Assembly (NCBI RefSeq): GCF_001613805.1
Contig: NZ_LPVY01000022.1
Location: 62,001 to 126,000, forward strand
Source of the DNA: Thalassospira lucentensis
Lineage (GTDB): Bacteria; Pseudomonadota; Alphaproteobacteria; Rhodospirillales; Thalassospiraceae
DNA: 64,000 nucleotides
Direction of reading: 5' to 3'
Part shown: positions 50,375 to 59,416 of the stretch, one piece after another
Numbering within the stretch: position 1 is the stretch's first letter
How the letters are laid out: each line of letters begins with the position of its first letter
Position numbers and translations under genes: made by a program
The notes under the pieces: model-generated
Told to the model about the DNA's origin: nothing
The model's database searches: none
What the model saw: the letters and a program-made list of their open reading frames with translations, nothing else

Positions 50375-51376
50375 TTAAAGCGCGTTGATGCGCTCAAGCA
50401 TTCCTTCCGGCCAGTCTTTCGAAAGTTCGGATTCAAGATACATCTTTTGGGCATGGGCACGGAATGCATCAACGTCAGGAGTATAAATCTCAAGCCCCTG
50501 TTCCTTGAAGAAATCAGACAGTTCCTTTTCCTTCTTCAGGTGTTGTTCCTGGCTCCAGTTGATTGCCTCATCGGCGGCTTTCTGGAAGGCTTCCTGTTCC
50601 TCGGCACTCATGCCGTCCCAAACCTTGGCCGAGACGACCAGAAGATCGTACCCGACAAGATGGGACGTCATCGCGATCTGGCTCATGACTTCATAAAATT
50701 TCATGTTCTGAACGTTCGGCAGAGGGTTGTCCTGACCGTCGATCGCCCCGGTTTGCAAGCCGGTATAAACTTCTGCATAAGCCATCGGTGTCGGGTTGGC
50801 GCCAAGGGCCGTTCCCAAGAACTGCCATGCATCACCACCTGGCATGCGAAGTTTGACGCCTGCCATATCTTCGGGGGTGTTGATTTTCTTGTCGATGCGC
50901 AGACCGACCTGACGGGTGCCGAAATAGGTCGGGCCCAGAATGTGGATGCCAAGCTGTTCTTCGGCCATCGTTTTCATCTCGGTCCCGGCGTCACTTGCGA
51001 AAAATTTCCGCAGGTGATCGGCGTCACGGAACAGATAGGCGGAACTGAGGATCGAGAAGGCGGGAATCTGGGTGGCAATATCCTGCGGTGCGACGTTGCC
51101 CATTTCAAGGTTTCCGCGCTGGATAGCAAGGATTTCGGTGGTCTGTTTAAACAGGTTGCCACCGTAATAAAGTTCGAACTCGTACTTGTCGCCCAGCGCC
51201 CCGGCGAGTTGCTTCATCATGTCGGCACGGATGTCTTGTTCCGAAAAGACAGCGGAGAAACGCAGTTTGGTCGCCTCGGCAGCCAACGCCACATTTCCCA
51301 ATCCGATCATAGCAACAGTACCGAGTGCAGCAAGCCCCGTAGCAATAGCTTTTCTGCGGGTGATGGTCCGTGTCAT
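50375..51376 (-). CDS. TRAP transporter substrate-binding protein (DctP family)
   Basis: The 333-residue periplasmic receptor has a signal peptide with RRKAIATGLAALGTVAMIGLGNVALA near the N-terminus, cleaved about residue 33. Family segments are LYYGGNLFKQTTEILAIQRGNLEMG, MAGVKLRMPGGDAWQFLGTALGANPTPMAYAEVYTGLQTGAIDGQDNPL and FYEVMSQIAMTSHLV. The AroQ-like partner suggests a quinate- or shikimate-like ligand (inference). AGGGAG precedes the ATG at 51376. Confidence 0.92.
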   Translation of the reverse strand: MTRTITRRKAIATGLAALGTVAMIGLGNVALAAEATKLRFSAVFSEQDIRADMMKQLAGALGDKYEFELYYGGNLFKQTTEILAIQRGNLEMGNVAPQDIATQIPAFSILSSAYLFRDADHLRKFFASDAGTEMKTMAEEQLGIHILGPTYFGTRQVGLRIDKKINTPEDMAGVKLRMPGGDAWQFLGTALGANPTPMAYAEVYTGLQTGAIDGQDNPLPNVQNMKFYEVMSQIAMTSHLVGYDLLVVSAKVWDGMSAEEQEAFQKAADEAINWSQEQHLKKEKELSDFFKEQGLEIYTPDVDAFRAHAQKMYLESELSKDWPEGMLERINAL

Positions 51377-51649
51377 GTGTAGTCTCCCTAGATACGTGAA
51401 TTGTAAGTTACTATTATTTTTGTATGGTGATTTTAATTATATACGTTAAAAATTGACTTTCTGCAAGTTTGATAGGCCCGCCGATCAGGGATGTGATTGA
51501 CATGCCATGCGACCGAGATTGGCAAAGGCTATGCTTTTGGCGCAGGAATGCTTTAGAATCTCTGGGGGAAACAGGATCTGCGCTTGCGCTAAATCCTTGT
51601 TTGCGCAAGCATGCGGCCAAGCACAGAACTGAAGCGAACGGGATAGAAG

Positions 51650-51901
51650 ATGAAGCTGGTTTATTTTTCCTGGGTCAAAGACCGTATCGGCATGGCCGAG
51701 GAAGATATTGAACTGCCGGAAAATGTGAAAACCGTTGCCGACCTTCTGGCATGGATGCCGGGCAGGGGGGCGAATTACGCCGATGCGCTGGCCGATCCGG
51801 CGATTATCCGGGTGGCAGTTGATCAGGAATATGCGCAAGGCGATCGCGATGTACGCGGTTCGAGTGAGATCGCGCTGTTCCCGCCGGTAACCGGCGGATA
51901 A
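51650..51901 (+). CDS. moaD: MoaD-like molybdopterin synthase small subunit
   Basis: The 83-residue ubiquitin-like protein begins MKLVYFSWVKDRIGMAEEDIELP and ends FPPVTGG, with the C-terminal Gly-Gly that is thiocarboxylated before sulfur transfer to precursor Z. No moaE or other molybdenum cofactor gene is next to it, so its partner must lie elsewhere. It is a single-gene unit, ended by a terminator. The 273-base gap upstream (51377-51649) shows no gene. Confidence 0.88.
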   Translation: MKLVYFSWVKDRIGMAEEDIELPENVKTVADLLAWMPGRGANYADALADPAIIRVAVDQEYAQGDRDVRGSSEIALFPPVTGG

Positions 51902-51925
51902 AACGAGAAGTTCAATAGTATTATT

Positions 51926-51960
51926 AAAAAAAGGCGCCCGGTTTGTGGGGCGCCTTTTTG
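51926..51960. terminator. Bidirectional terminator after moaD and choV
   Basis: AAGGCGCC (51931-51938) pairs with GGCGCCTT (51949-51956), with A-run before and T5 after. It ends moaD and the convergent choline transport operon. Confidence 0.82.
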
Positions 51961-51964
51961 ATGG

Positions 51965-53161
51965 TCAGTCTGCGACGGTCGCGGTTTGCGTTAGACTTTC
52001 AAAGAATTCCTTGCGGCCCAGGGTGCCGGAAATGCGTCCCTCGCGGGTTAGCAGAACCGGGTTTTGGGTGATGCTTCGCATTTCGATCAGATCCTTGAGA
52101 AGCACGGTGTCATCGGCAACGAAGATGACCGAATTGTCGGTCGCATCAAGATCAGTCGGCAATTCACCGGTATAGTTGATCAGTCGCAGCTCGCCCCGTT
52201 TGCCATTGTGGGCGGCCTTGATGATCCCGTCCTGAAGCGTGATGCGAATGTCTTCATCCTCTACAGGAAGTTCGCCGGAATCGTTGCGCTGGTCCCTGTC
52301 AACACGATGCATGATGGCGCGACCGCGCAGGATATTGACCGGGTTCATATGGGCGACAAAATCGGCGACATATCCGTTGGCCGGACGCAGGGCGATGTCT
52401 TCGGGCGTGCCATGCTGCACGACATAGCCACCTTCCATGATGGCAATTGAATTGCCCAGTTTCATGGCCTCGTCTAGATCATGACTGACAAACAGGATGG
52501 TCTTGTTGAGCTTGTCCTGAAGATCAAGAAGCTCGTCCTGCAGGCGGTTACGGATCAGCGGATCAAGGGCTGAAAACGGTTCGTCCATCAGAAGGATTGG
52601 TGCATCGGTGGCAAAGGCGCGCGCAAGGCCGACACGTTGCTGCATGCCGCCTGAAAGTTCGTGGGCATATTTACCCGCCCACTGATCCAGCCCGACAAGG
52701 GCCAGCTTTTCACGCACGATTTCACGGCGTTCCTTCGGTCCCATGCCGTCAAGCTCAAGCCCGAAGCCGACATTGTCTTCGACGGTGCGCCACGGGAACA
52801 GACCGAATTGCTGGAACACCATCGCAACGCATTTGCGCCTGAGGTCGCGCAGCGTATTGGCGTCACAGCTGGTGACATCGACCATCCAGTCTCCGTCATG
52901 TACCCGAAGCGATCCGCGTGAAACGCGGTTAAGCCCGTTTACACAGCGCAGCAACGAGGATTTACCCGAGCCCGAAAGCCCCATCAGGACGCAGATTTCA
53001 CCCTGCGGGACGTCAAAGCTGACATTGGCAACACCAAGGATATTGCCGGTTTCCTTGGCTATTTCGTCACGGTTTTTACCGGCGTCGAGGAGGGCGAGCG
53101 ATTCAGCCTGCTTATCCCCGAAAATGACGTCGATATTATCAAATTCAACAGCATTGCTCAT
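51965..53161 (-). CDS. choV: Choline/betaine ABC transporter ATP-binding protein
   Basis: The 398-residue protein has Walker A GLSGSGKSSLLRC, signature LSGGMQQRVGLARAF, Walker B ILLMDEPFSALD and FVSHDLDEAMKLGN with the switch His. A C-terminal region from about residue 275 has CBS-like sequence (VIFVADDTVLLKDLIEMRSITQNPVLLTREGRI), as in ProV/OpuAA osmolyte importers. It is the last gene of choX-choW-choV and lies 2 bases after choW. Adjacent betIBA supports choline as substrate. Confidence 0.92.
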   Translation of the reverse strand: MSNAVEFDNIDVIFGDKQAESLALLDAGKNRDEIAKETGNILGVANVSFDVPQGEICVLMGLSGSGKSSLLRCVNGLNRVSRGSLRVHDGDWMVDVTSCDANTLRDLRRKCVAMVFQQFGLFPWRTVEDNVGFGLELDGMGPKERREIVREKLALVGLDQWAGKYAHELSGGMQQRVGLARAFATDAPILLMDEPFSALDPLIRNRLQDELLDLQDKLNKTILFVSHDLDEAMKLGNSIAIMEGGYVVQHGTPEDIALRPANGYVADFVAHMNPVNILRGRAIMHRVDRDQRNDSGELPVEDEDIRITLQDGIIKAAHNGKRGELRLINYTGELPTDLDATDNSVIFVADDTVLLKDLIEMRSITQNPVLLTREGRISGTLGRKEFFESLTQTATVAD

Positions 53162-53163
53162 GA

Positions 53164-54012
53164 TTACTGCCCCGTATTTTCAGATTTGTCGCGGCGGCAG
53201 ATGCGGTCCAGCACAATGGCAAGGATCACAATTGCAAGGCCTGCCTCGAACCCTTGGGCGATGTTGACCGTGTTAAGGGCACGAACAACCGGTTTGCCAA
53301 GTCCATCAGCCCCGACAAGGGCGGCAATCACCACCATTGAAAGTGAGAGCATGATGCATTGGGTCAGGCCCGCCATGATCGATGGCATGGCAGATGGCAG
53401 TTCGACCTTGAACAGCAACTGGCGCGGGGTGCAGCCAAAGCTTTTGCCTGCTTCGATCAATGCCTTGGGCGTGCTGGCGATACCAAGATGCGTCAGCCGC
53501 ACCGGGGCGGCGATGGCAAAGATTACGGTCGAAATCAGACCGGGAACCACGCCAAGACCAAAAAGGATCAGGGTTGGAATCAGGTAGACAAAAGTCGGGA
53601 TCGTTTGCATCAGGTCAAGAACCGGACGCAAGGCCTGATAAAGCCAGGGGCGATGCGCGGAGGCCACGCCAAGCGGAACCCCGATCACCATGCAGAACAG
53701 CGTCGCATAGATCACAAGAGCCAGCGTTTCCATGGTGGCTTCCCAATAGCCAAGATTGACGATCAGAAGCAGGGAAAGGACGGTAAAGGCCGTCAGTTTC
53801 CATGATCTGTGCAACCATGCAGCCAGCACACCAAACAGCGCGATAATCAGAAACGGTGGTAACCAGACCAGCAATTCGACTGTGTTTTCGATAATGAATT
53901 CAAGAACGTCCGAGATGGTGTAAAACACGAAGTCGGCATGCTCGTTAAGCGCATCCATCAGGGATGCAATCCACCGTCCCAGCGGAATTTTAGTTTCCGT
54001 GAGCCATTCCAT
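53164..54012 (-). CDS. choW: Choline/betaine ABC transporter permease
   Basis: The 282-residue membrane protein starts MEWLTETKIPLGRWIASLMD and has about six hydrophobic segments after residue 45. The block SFGCTPRQLLFKVELPSAMPSIMAGLTQCIMLSLSMVVIAALVGADGLG is the ProW/ChoW EAA-loop region. LMQTIPTFVYLIPTLILFGLGVVPGL is also typical. It lies between choX (92-base gap) and choV (2-base gap). Confidence 0.92.
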   Translation of the reverse strand: MEWLTETKIPLGRWIASLMDALNEHADFVFYTISDVLEFIIENTVELLVWLPPFLIIALFGVLAAWLHRSWKLTAFTVLSLLLIVNLGYWEATMETLALVIYATLFCMVIGVPLGVASAHRPWLYQALRPVLDLMQTIPTFVYLIPTLILFGLGVVPGLISTVIFAIAAPVRLTHLGIASTPKALIEAGKSFGCTPRQLLFKVELPSAMPSIMAGLTQCIMLSLSMVVIAALVGADGLGKPVVRALNTVNIAQGFEAGLAIVILAIVLDRICRRDKSENTGQ

Positions 54013-54104
54013 TGGATTTTTCCATTATTTGAACAAAGAAAATGTGCCGATACGCTGCCCTTGATGGGGGCAACGTACCGGCATTATGAATTCGAAGCTG
54101 GACC

Positions 54105-55064
54105 CTAGAGACCGAGTTCATCTTTGAGCGCTGCCTTGGCATCGCCACCGTCAAAGGTGGTGACGCCATCAAGCCAGGCCATCGCGGCATCCGGATTGGC
54201 TTTGAGCCATGCGGTTGCCGCTTTTTCCGGATCGGTGCCCTCGTTCAGGATGGCATCCATGATCTGGTTTTCCATATCGAGGCTGAATTTCAGGTTGGTG
54301 ACGAATTTACCGGCATTCGGGCATTCGTCAGTGTAACCGGCGCGCACGTTGGTATGAACCGTGGCCCCGCCGAAATTCGGGCCAAATACGTCATCGCCAC
54401 CATCAAGATAGGCCATGTCATATTTGGCATTCATCGGGTGCGGTTCCCAGCCAAGGAAAACAATGAATTTGTCACGTGCCGATTTGCGTTTGACTTCGGC
54501 CAGCATGCCCTGTTCGGAAGATTCAACAAGTTCAAAGCCTTTGAGGCCGAACTGATCATTGTCGATCATGTCCTGGATCAGGCGGTTGCCATCATTGCCC
54601 GGTTCGATACCGTAGATTTCGCCATCAAGATCGTCCTTGAATTTGGCAATGTCGGCGAAATCCTTGAGGCCAGCATCATAAGCATTCTTCGAAACGGCGA
54701 GGGTGTATTTGGCACCTTCAAGGTTGGCACCGGTACTGACGACGGTCTTCTTTTCCAGATAGGGCGCAATGTCTGCAGCCATGGTCGGCATCCAGTTGCC
54801 GAGGAAGACGTCAACGTCCCCATTGGCAAGGCTGGTGTAAGTGACAGGAACGGAAAGAAGTTCGGTTTCAGCGTCATAGCCAATGGCTTCAAGGATAACC
54901 GATGCGGTTGCCGTGGTCGCGGTGATGTCGGTCCAGCCAACATCCGAGAAAGTTACGGTTTTGCAGGCATCGCTATCAGCCGCCTGTGCACCGGCCGCCC
55001 CCAGAAGGGTGGTGGCAATGACAGTGGTGCCAAGAAGACGGCCGATGGTGGAACGTGTGGTCAT
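54105..55064 (-). CDS. choX: Choline-binding periplasmic protein
   Basis: The 319-residue protein has a signal peptide (RLLGTTVIATTLLGAAGAQA). The OpuAC-type fold shows DVGWTDITATTATASVILEAIGY, DVFLGNWMPTM (aromatic box region), GIEPGNDGN, FLGWEPHPMNAKYDMAYLDGG and WLKANPDAAMAWLDGVTTFDGG. This is the ChoX type of choline-binding protein. ATG 55064 follows GGGAGA; an upstream frame to 55154 has no signal sequence value. It is the first gene of the choline transport operon. Confidence 0.92.
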   Translation of the reverse strand: MTTRSTIGRLLGTTVIATTLLGAAGAQAADSDACKTVTFSDVGWTDITATTATASVILEAIGYDAETELLSVPVTYTSLANGDVDVFLGNWMPTMAADIAPYLEKKTVVSTGANLEGAKYTLAVSKNAYDAGLKDFADIAKFKDDLDGEIYGIEPGNDGNRLIQDMIDNDQFGLKGFELVESSEQGMLAEVKRKSARDKFIVFLGWEPHPMNAKYDMAYLDGGDDVFGPNFGGATVHTNVRAGYTDECPNAGKFVTNLKFSLDMENQIMDAILNEGTDPEKAATAWLKANPDAAMAWLDGVTTFDGGDAKAALKDELGL

Positions 55065-55442
55065 GTTTATGGTTCTCCCTTGTGTGGACCTAGCGGTTAC
55101 TGATGGTGGCAATAACGCCGCCATCAGACTTTCGGTTCCGGAGGCCAGACGCATGTGAATCGATGCGCATTTGACATCGCGAACATTCGTCCAAAACCAT
55201 GTGATCGGGTCCCCTGAACCCGGTCACATAGACCGGAATAATCATAAAAACAGCCGTAAAGCCGCGCAACCAAGGCACTTTCCCTGAGAACGTCGCGCCA
55301 CAAAAGACGGCGTTTTTTATTGATTGATTGTTCAATTAAAATACAGCATATTCCCCCAAGGTCAATTGCGAAGGGCGAAAAAGTCGCATTTGCGTCACCA
55401 GACAGGCCTAAGTCCTTCGGATCGCTTAGAATTGGATTAGTA
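55065..55442. promoter_or_regulatory. Divergent regulatory region between choX and betI
   Basis: No gene is seen in this 378-base gap. It carries a BetI-like site (listed separately) and a short inverted pair CGCAT/ATGCG (55150-55167) near the choX side. Promoters for choXWV and betIBA must lie here. Confidence 0.6.
55323..55336. promoter_or_regulatory. Putative BetI operator
   Basis: ATTGATTGTTCAAT has inverted arms ATTGA and TCAAT, resembling the BetI operator of Escherichia coli (ATTGA and TCAAT-type half-sites). It lies 107 bases before betI. Binding would link choline import and oxidation to choline-responsive repression. Confidence 0.5.
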
Positions 55443-56033
55443 ATGCCCAAGGTTGGAATGCAGCCTGTACGCCGCAGGCAACTGATCGATGCCACGATCG
55501 AGACCATTCACCGCTTTGGTTTTGCCGATGCCACGATCAGTCGGATTGCCGGGGCGGCGGGAATGTCGTCGGGAATTATTTCGCACTATTTCGGCGGTAA
55601 AAATGCGCTTCTGGAAGCAACGATGCGGTTTTTGATGCAGGAATTGCGCAGCGATTTCCTGGACCGTGTCGCGAAGGCAAAAACACCCCACGAACGCCTT
55701 GAAGCGATTGTTGATACCAACTTCAACGAAGAACAATTCACGCCGCAGGTCATTGGCGCGTGGTTGTCTTTCTGGTCGCAGGTGCCGTTTTCCGATCCGC
55801 TGCGCCGATTGAATGCGGTCTATTTCAAGCGACTGGCATCTAATTTACGCCATGAGTTGCGCCGCCTGACAACCGATCAGCGGGCCGAAGAAATTGCTGC
55901 GGTGACTGCTGCCATGATCGATGGCATCTGGGTGCGATCCGGTTTGACGCCGGGACGAGCCAATGTCGCCGTGGCGCGCAAGATGGTGCTGGATACCATG
56001 CACCTGCATCTGGCGAGTTCGCCCGCGCGCTAG
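55443..56033 (+). CDS. betI: Choline-responsive TetR-family repressor
   Basis: The 196-residue protein has an N-terminal TetR helix-turn-helix (RRRQLIDATIETIHRFGFADATISRIAGAAGMSSGIISHYFGGKNALLEATMR). The C-terminal BetI domain holds GAWLSFWSQVPFSDPLRRLNAVYFKRLASNLRHELRRL and IDGIWVRSGLTPG. BetI represses the betaine synthesis genes until choline binds. The ATG at 55443 is used by domain position; the frame opens at 55320. betB follows 62 bases later. Confidence 0.94.
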   Translation: MPKVGMQPVRRRQLIDATIETIHRFGFADATISRIAGAAGMSSGIISHYFGGKNALLEATMRFLMQELRSDFLDRVAKAKTPHERLEAIVDTNFNEEQFTPQVIGAWLSFWSQVPFSDPLRRLNAVYFKRLASNLRHELRRLTTDQRAEEIAAVTAAMIDGIWVRSGLTPGRANVAVARKMVLDTMHLHLASSPAR

Positions 56034-56095
56034 TCAAGAAACATACACTTACAAAAGGGCTGCCCGATTCCGGTGTGGCCTGCAGGAGTTTCGAC

Positions 56096-57553
56096 ATGAG
56101 CCTTTATCAGATCCAGAACTTTATCAATGGCAAGAAAGTCGCCGGTTCAGGGGCGGAAATGGTCACGCTGAACCCCGCAACCAACGCGGTACTTGCCAAG
56201 GGTAAAGAAAGCACTGCGGCCGATGTCGATGCCGCAGTGAAGGCCGCGCGTGCCGGGTTTGAAATCTGGAAAAACACGCCTGCGGCCGAACGGGCGCGGG
56301 TTCTGTTCAAGGCGGCCCAAATCCTGCGTGATCGTAATGATGAACTGGCATTGGTCGAAACCCGTGATACGGGCCGTGCCATTCAGGAAACCGAAATCGT
56401 GGATGTGATTTCCGGTGTTGAATGTCTTGAATATTTTGCTGGTGTTGCTGGAAGCCTATCGGGTGAGCATATCGATCTTGGCGGCAATTTTGCCTATACG
56501 CGGCGCGAGGCGGTTGGTGTTTGCGGGGCAATTGGCGCGTGGAATTATCCGATCCAGATTGCTTGCTGGAAAGCGGCACCTGCCTTGGCGTGCGGGAATG
56601 CGGTTGTTTACAAACCGTCCGAAGTCACGCCGCTTTCAGCGATTGCGGTGGCTGAGGCGTTGCAGGAGGCGGGGCTTCCCGATGGGGTTTACAACGTCGT
56701 CCAGGGCGCGCGCACCTGTGGTGCTGTGCTGGTTGAACATCCGGGCGTCGATAAGGTTTCCCTGACCGGTTCGGCTGAAACTGGTGCCAAGGTTGCTGCG
56801 GTTGCCGCAGGCGGCATGAAGGCCGTCACCATGGAGCTTGGCGGCAAATCGCCGATGATCGTGTTTGAAGATGCCGATCTGGATAACGCGGTATCGGGCG
56901 CGCAGATGGCGAATTTCTATTCATCCGGGCAGATTTGTTCGAACGGCACGCGCGTTTTCGTCCATGAAAGCGTTGCCGATGCCTTCATCGAAAAGCTGAT
57001 TGCGCGGAGCAAGCACCTTGTTCTTGGTGATCCGGAAAAACGGGAAACCCAGGTTGGTCCGATTGTGACCAAAGCGCAGTTTGAAAAGGTCATGTCCTAT
57101 ATCGAGGCAGGCAAGGGCGAGGGTGCGAAATGCGTTCTGGGCGGTCATGCGGTGACCGAAAACATGCCCGAAGGTGGGCTGTTTGTCGCGCCCACCGTTT
57201 TCACCGGTTGTACCGATGATATGACCATCGTGCGCGAGGAAATCTTTGGCCCGGTGATGTCGGTCCTGACCTTCAGGGATGAAGACGAAGTCATCAAACG
57301 TGCCAATGATACCCAGTATGGTCTGGCTGCCGGGGTGTTTACCCGCGATCTGTCGCGCGGGCACCGCGTTGTCGCGCGGCTTGAGGCGGGAACCTGCTGG
57401 ATCAATACCTATAATATCACGCCGATTGAAATGCCGTTTGGCGGGGTCAAGAAATCCGGGGTGGGCCGCGAAAATGGCCGGGCCGCGATTGAGCATTATA
57501 CCCGGATCAAATCCGTCTATGTCGAAACCGGTGACGTCGAGGCGCCTTATTGA
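56096..57553 (+). CDS. betB: Betaine-aldehyde dehydrogenase
   Basis: The 485-residue enzyme oxidises betaine aldehyde to glycine betaine with NAD(P). It has the dehydrogenase glutamate in KAVTMELGGKSPMIVFED and the catalytic cysteine in FYSSGQICSNGTRVFV. The block GAIGAWNYPIQIACWKAAPALACGNAVVYKPSE is also present. The ATG at 56096 follows CAGGAG. It lies in the order betI-betB-betA. Confidence 0.95.
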   Translation: MSLYQIQNFINGKKVAGSGAEMVTLNPATNAVLAKGKESTAADVDAAVKAARAGFEIWKNTPAAERARVLFKAAQILRDRNDELALVETRDTGRAIQETEIVDVISGVECLEYFAGVAGSLSGEHIDLGGNFAYTRREAVGVCGAIGAWNYPIQIACWKAAPALACGNAVVYKPSEVTPLSAIAVAEALQEAGLPDGVYNVVQGARTCGAVLVEHPGVDKVSLTGSAETGAKVAAVAAGGMKAVTMELGGKSPMIVFEDADLDNAVSGAQMANFYSSGQICSNGTRVFVHESVADAFIEKLIARSKHLVLGDPEKRETQVGPIVTKAQFEKVMSYIEAGKGEGAKCVLGGHAVTENMPEGGLFVAPTVFTGCTDDMTIVREEIFGPVMSVLTFRDEDEVIKRANDTQYGLAAGVFTRDLSRGHRVVARLEAGTCWINTYNITPIEMPFGGVKKSGVGRENGRAAIEHYTRIKSVYVETGDVEAPY

Positions 57554-57609
57554 TCACGGTTCCGAACGGTGAATGGCTGCCTGCAACCTGTTGAAGATAA
57601 GGAAAAAGC

Positions 57610-59295
57610 ATGAATACGCCGACCACCAAGGAAAAGTACGATTACGTTATTGTCGGTTCCGGTTCCGCCGGTGCCGTTCTGGCCAGCCGTCTGACCGAGG
57701 ACCCGGAAGTCAAAGTTCTGGTGGTAGAGGCAGGACCGGTAGATCATTGGTGGGATTGGCGTATTCATATGCCAACCGCACTTTCCTATCCGATGCAGTC
57801 GGAAACCTATAACTGGGCATACTGGACGACGCCGCAGGCGAACCTGAACAACCGCCGGATGGAAACGCCGCGCGGGCGTGTTTTCGGTGGTTCCAGTTCG
57901 ATCAACGGCATGGCCTATGTCCGTGGTCACGCCCTTGATTACAATCGCTGGGCGGAACAGGATGCGGCGTTAAAAGAATGGGACTATGCGCGGTGCCTGC
58001 CGTATTTCCGCAAGGCCGATACACGCAACGAAGACGCCAATGGTGATGAATATCATGGCGGAGATGGCCCGCTGCATGTCACCACGGGGGCTTGCAAAAA
58101 CCCGTTGCACAAGGCATGGATCAAGGCCGGGCAGGAAGCGGGTTATGAATTTACCCCCGATCAGAATGGCTATCGCCAGGAAGGTCTGGGGACGATGGAT
58201 ATGACGGTTTACAAGGGCCGCCGTTGGTCAACCGCACGGGCCTATTTGCATCCGGCAATGAAACGTCCGAATTTGACAGTTTATGACAAGGCATTGGCGC
58301 AGCGCGTTGTTTTTGATGGCAAACGTGCCGTCGGACTTGATTTCACCCACCGTGGCGAACTCAAACGCGCGACGGTCGAGCGCGAGGTAATTATTTCGGC
58401 AGGATCGATCAATTCGCCAAAGCTTTTGATGTTGTCGGGGGTTGGACCGGCCGCACATCTGCGTGAACACGGGATTGATGTGGTTGCCGATATCCCCGGT
58501 GTTGGTGAAAACCTTCAGGACCATCTGGAACTTTATGTCCAGATGGAATGCACCCAGCCGATCAGTCTGAACAGCAAGCTTGATCCTTGGAACAAATTCA
58601 AGATCGGGTTGGAATGGTATCTTTTCAAAACCGGGCTTGGTGCGACCAACCATTTTGAAGCCGGTGGGTTTATCCGGTCAAAAGCGGGTGTTCAGCATCC
58701 TGACCTTCAATATCACTTTATACCGGCTGCGATTAACTATAACGGATCCAAAGCCGCCGAAAAGGATGGCTTCCAAGCGCATGTTGGTCCAATGCGGTCC
58801 AAATCGCGCGGCACGGTCCGGTTGGCGTCAAACGATCCGGCAAAGCGCCCGATTGTTGATCCCAACTATATGAGCCATCCGGAAGACTGGGAAGAAATGC
58901 GCGCATCCGTGCGTCTGACCCGCGAGATTTTCGCACAGGATGCCTTCAAGGACCTGCGCGGTATTGAAATTTCGCCGGGCAGGGACATCCAGACCGATGA
59001 TGAAATCAATGCATGGGTCGCCGATCACGCCGAAAGTGCCTATCACCCGTCCTGTTCGTGCAAGATGGGCAGCGACGATTTGGCTGTGGTGGATGAAAAA
59101 ACGCGCGTACATGGTATCGAAGGTCTGCGCGTGGTGGATAGTTCCATCATGCCGACAATCGCATCGGGCAATTTAAATGCCCCGACCATCATGATCGGGG
59201 AAAAGGCCGCAGATATCATTCGCGGACGCGATCCGTTACCACCATCAAATGCACCATATTTCGTCCATCCTGAATGGGAAACCAAACAGCGTTGA
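57610..59295 (+). CDS. betA: Choline dehydrogenase
   Basis: The 561-residue FAD enzyme of the GMC family oxidises choline to betaine aldehyde. It has the FAD motif YDYVIVGSGSAGAVLASRLTEDP, the GMC block PRGRVFGGSSSINGMAYVRGHALDY and the catalytic His in ESAYHPSCSCKMG. The C-terminal SSIMPTIASGNLNAPTIMIGEKAAD is the second GMC signature. It follows betB by 56 bases. A terminator closes the operon. Confidence 0.96.
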   Translation: MNTPTTKEKYDYVIVGSGSAGAVLASRLTEDPEVKVLVVEAGPVDHWWDWRIHMPTALSYPMQSETYNWAYWTTPQANLNNRRMETPRGRVFGGSSSINGMAYVRGHALDYNRWAEQDAALKEWDYARCLPYFRKADTRNEDANGDEYHGGDGPLHVTTGACKNPLHKAWIKAGQEAGYEFTPDQNGYRQEGLGTMDMTVYKGRRWSTARAYLHPAMKRPNLTVYDKALAQRVVFDGKRAVGLDFTHRGELKRATVEREVIISAGSINSPKLLMLSGVGPAAHLREHGIDVVADIPGVGENLQDHLELYVQMECTQPISLNSKLDPWNKFKIGLEWYLFKTGLGATNHFEAGGFIRSKAGVQHPDLQYHFIPAAINYNGSKAAEKDGFQAHVGPMRSKSRGTVRLASNDPAKRPIVDPNYMSHPEDWEEMRASVRLTREIFAQDAFKDLRGIEISPGRDIQTDDEINAWVADHAESAYHPSCSCKMGSDDLAVVDEKTRVHGIEGLRVVDSSIMPTIASGNLNAPTIMIGEKAADIIRGRDPLPPSNAPYFVHPEWETKQR

Positions 59296-59303
59296 TTTCG
59301 ATT

Positions 59304-59341
59304 ATCCCCGGTCTTTGATCTTTCAGGACCGGGGATTTTTG
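59304..59341 (+). terminator. Rho-independent terminator after betA
   Basis: ATCCCCGGTC (59304-59313) pairs perfectly with GACCGGGGAT (59327-59336) and is followed by TTTTTG. It ends betIBA. Confidence 0.85.
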
Positions 59342-59416
59342 TTTCGGCATTGCTTTCGTCCATCTGGCGGGTGATCATCGGGAAAATCATATGCAATTTT
59401 CCCGGATTGCCCCGCC

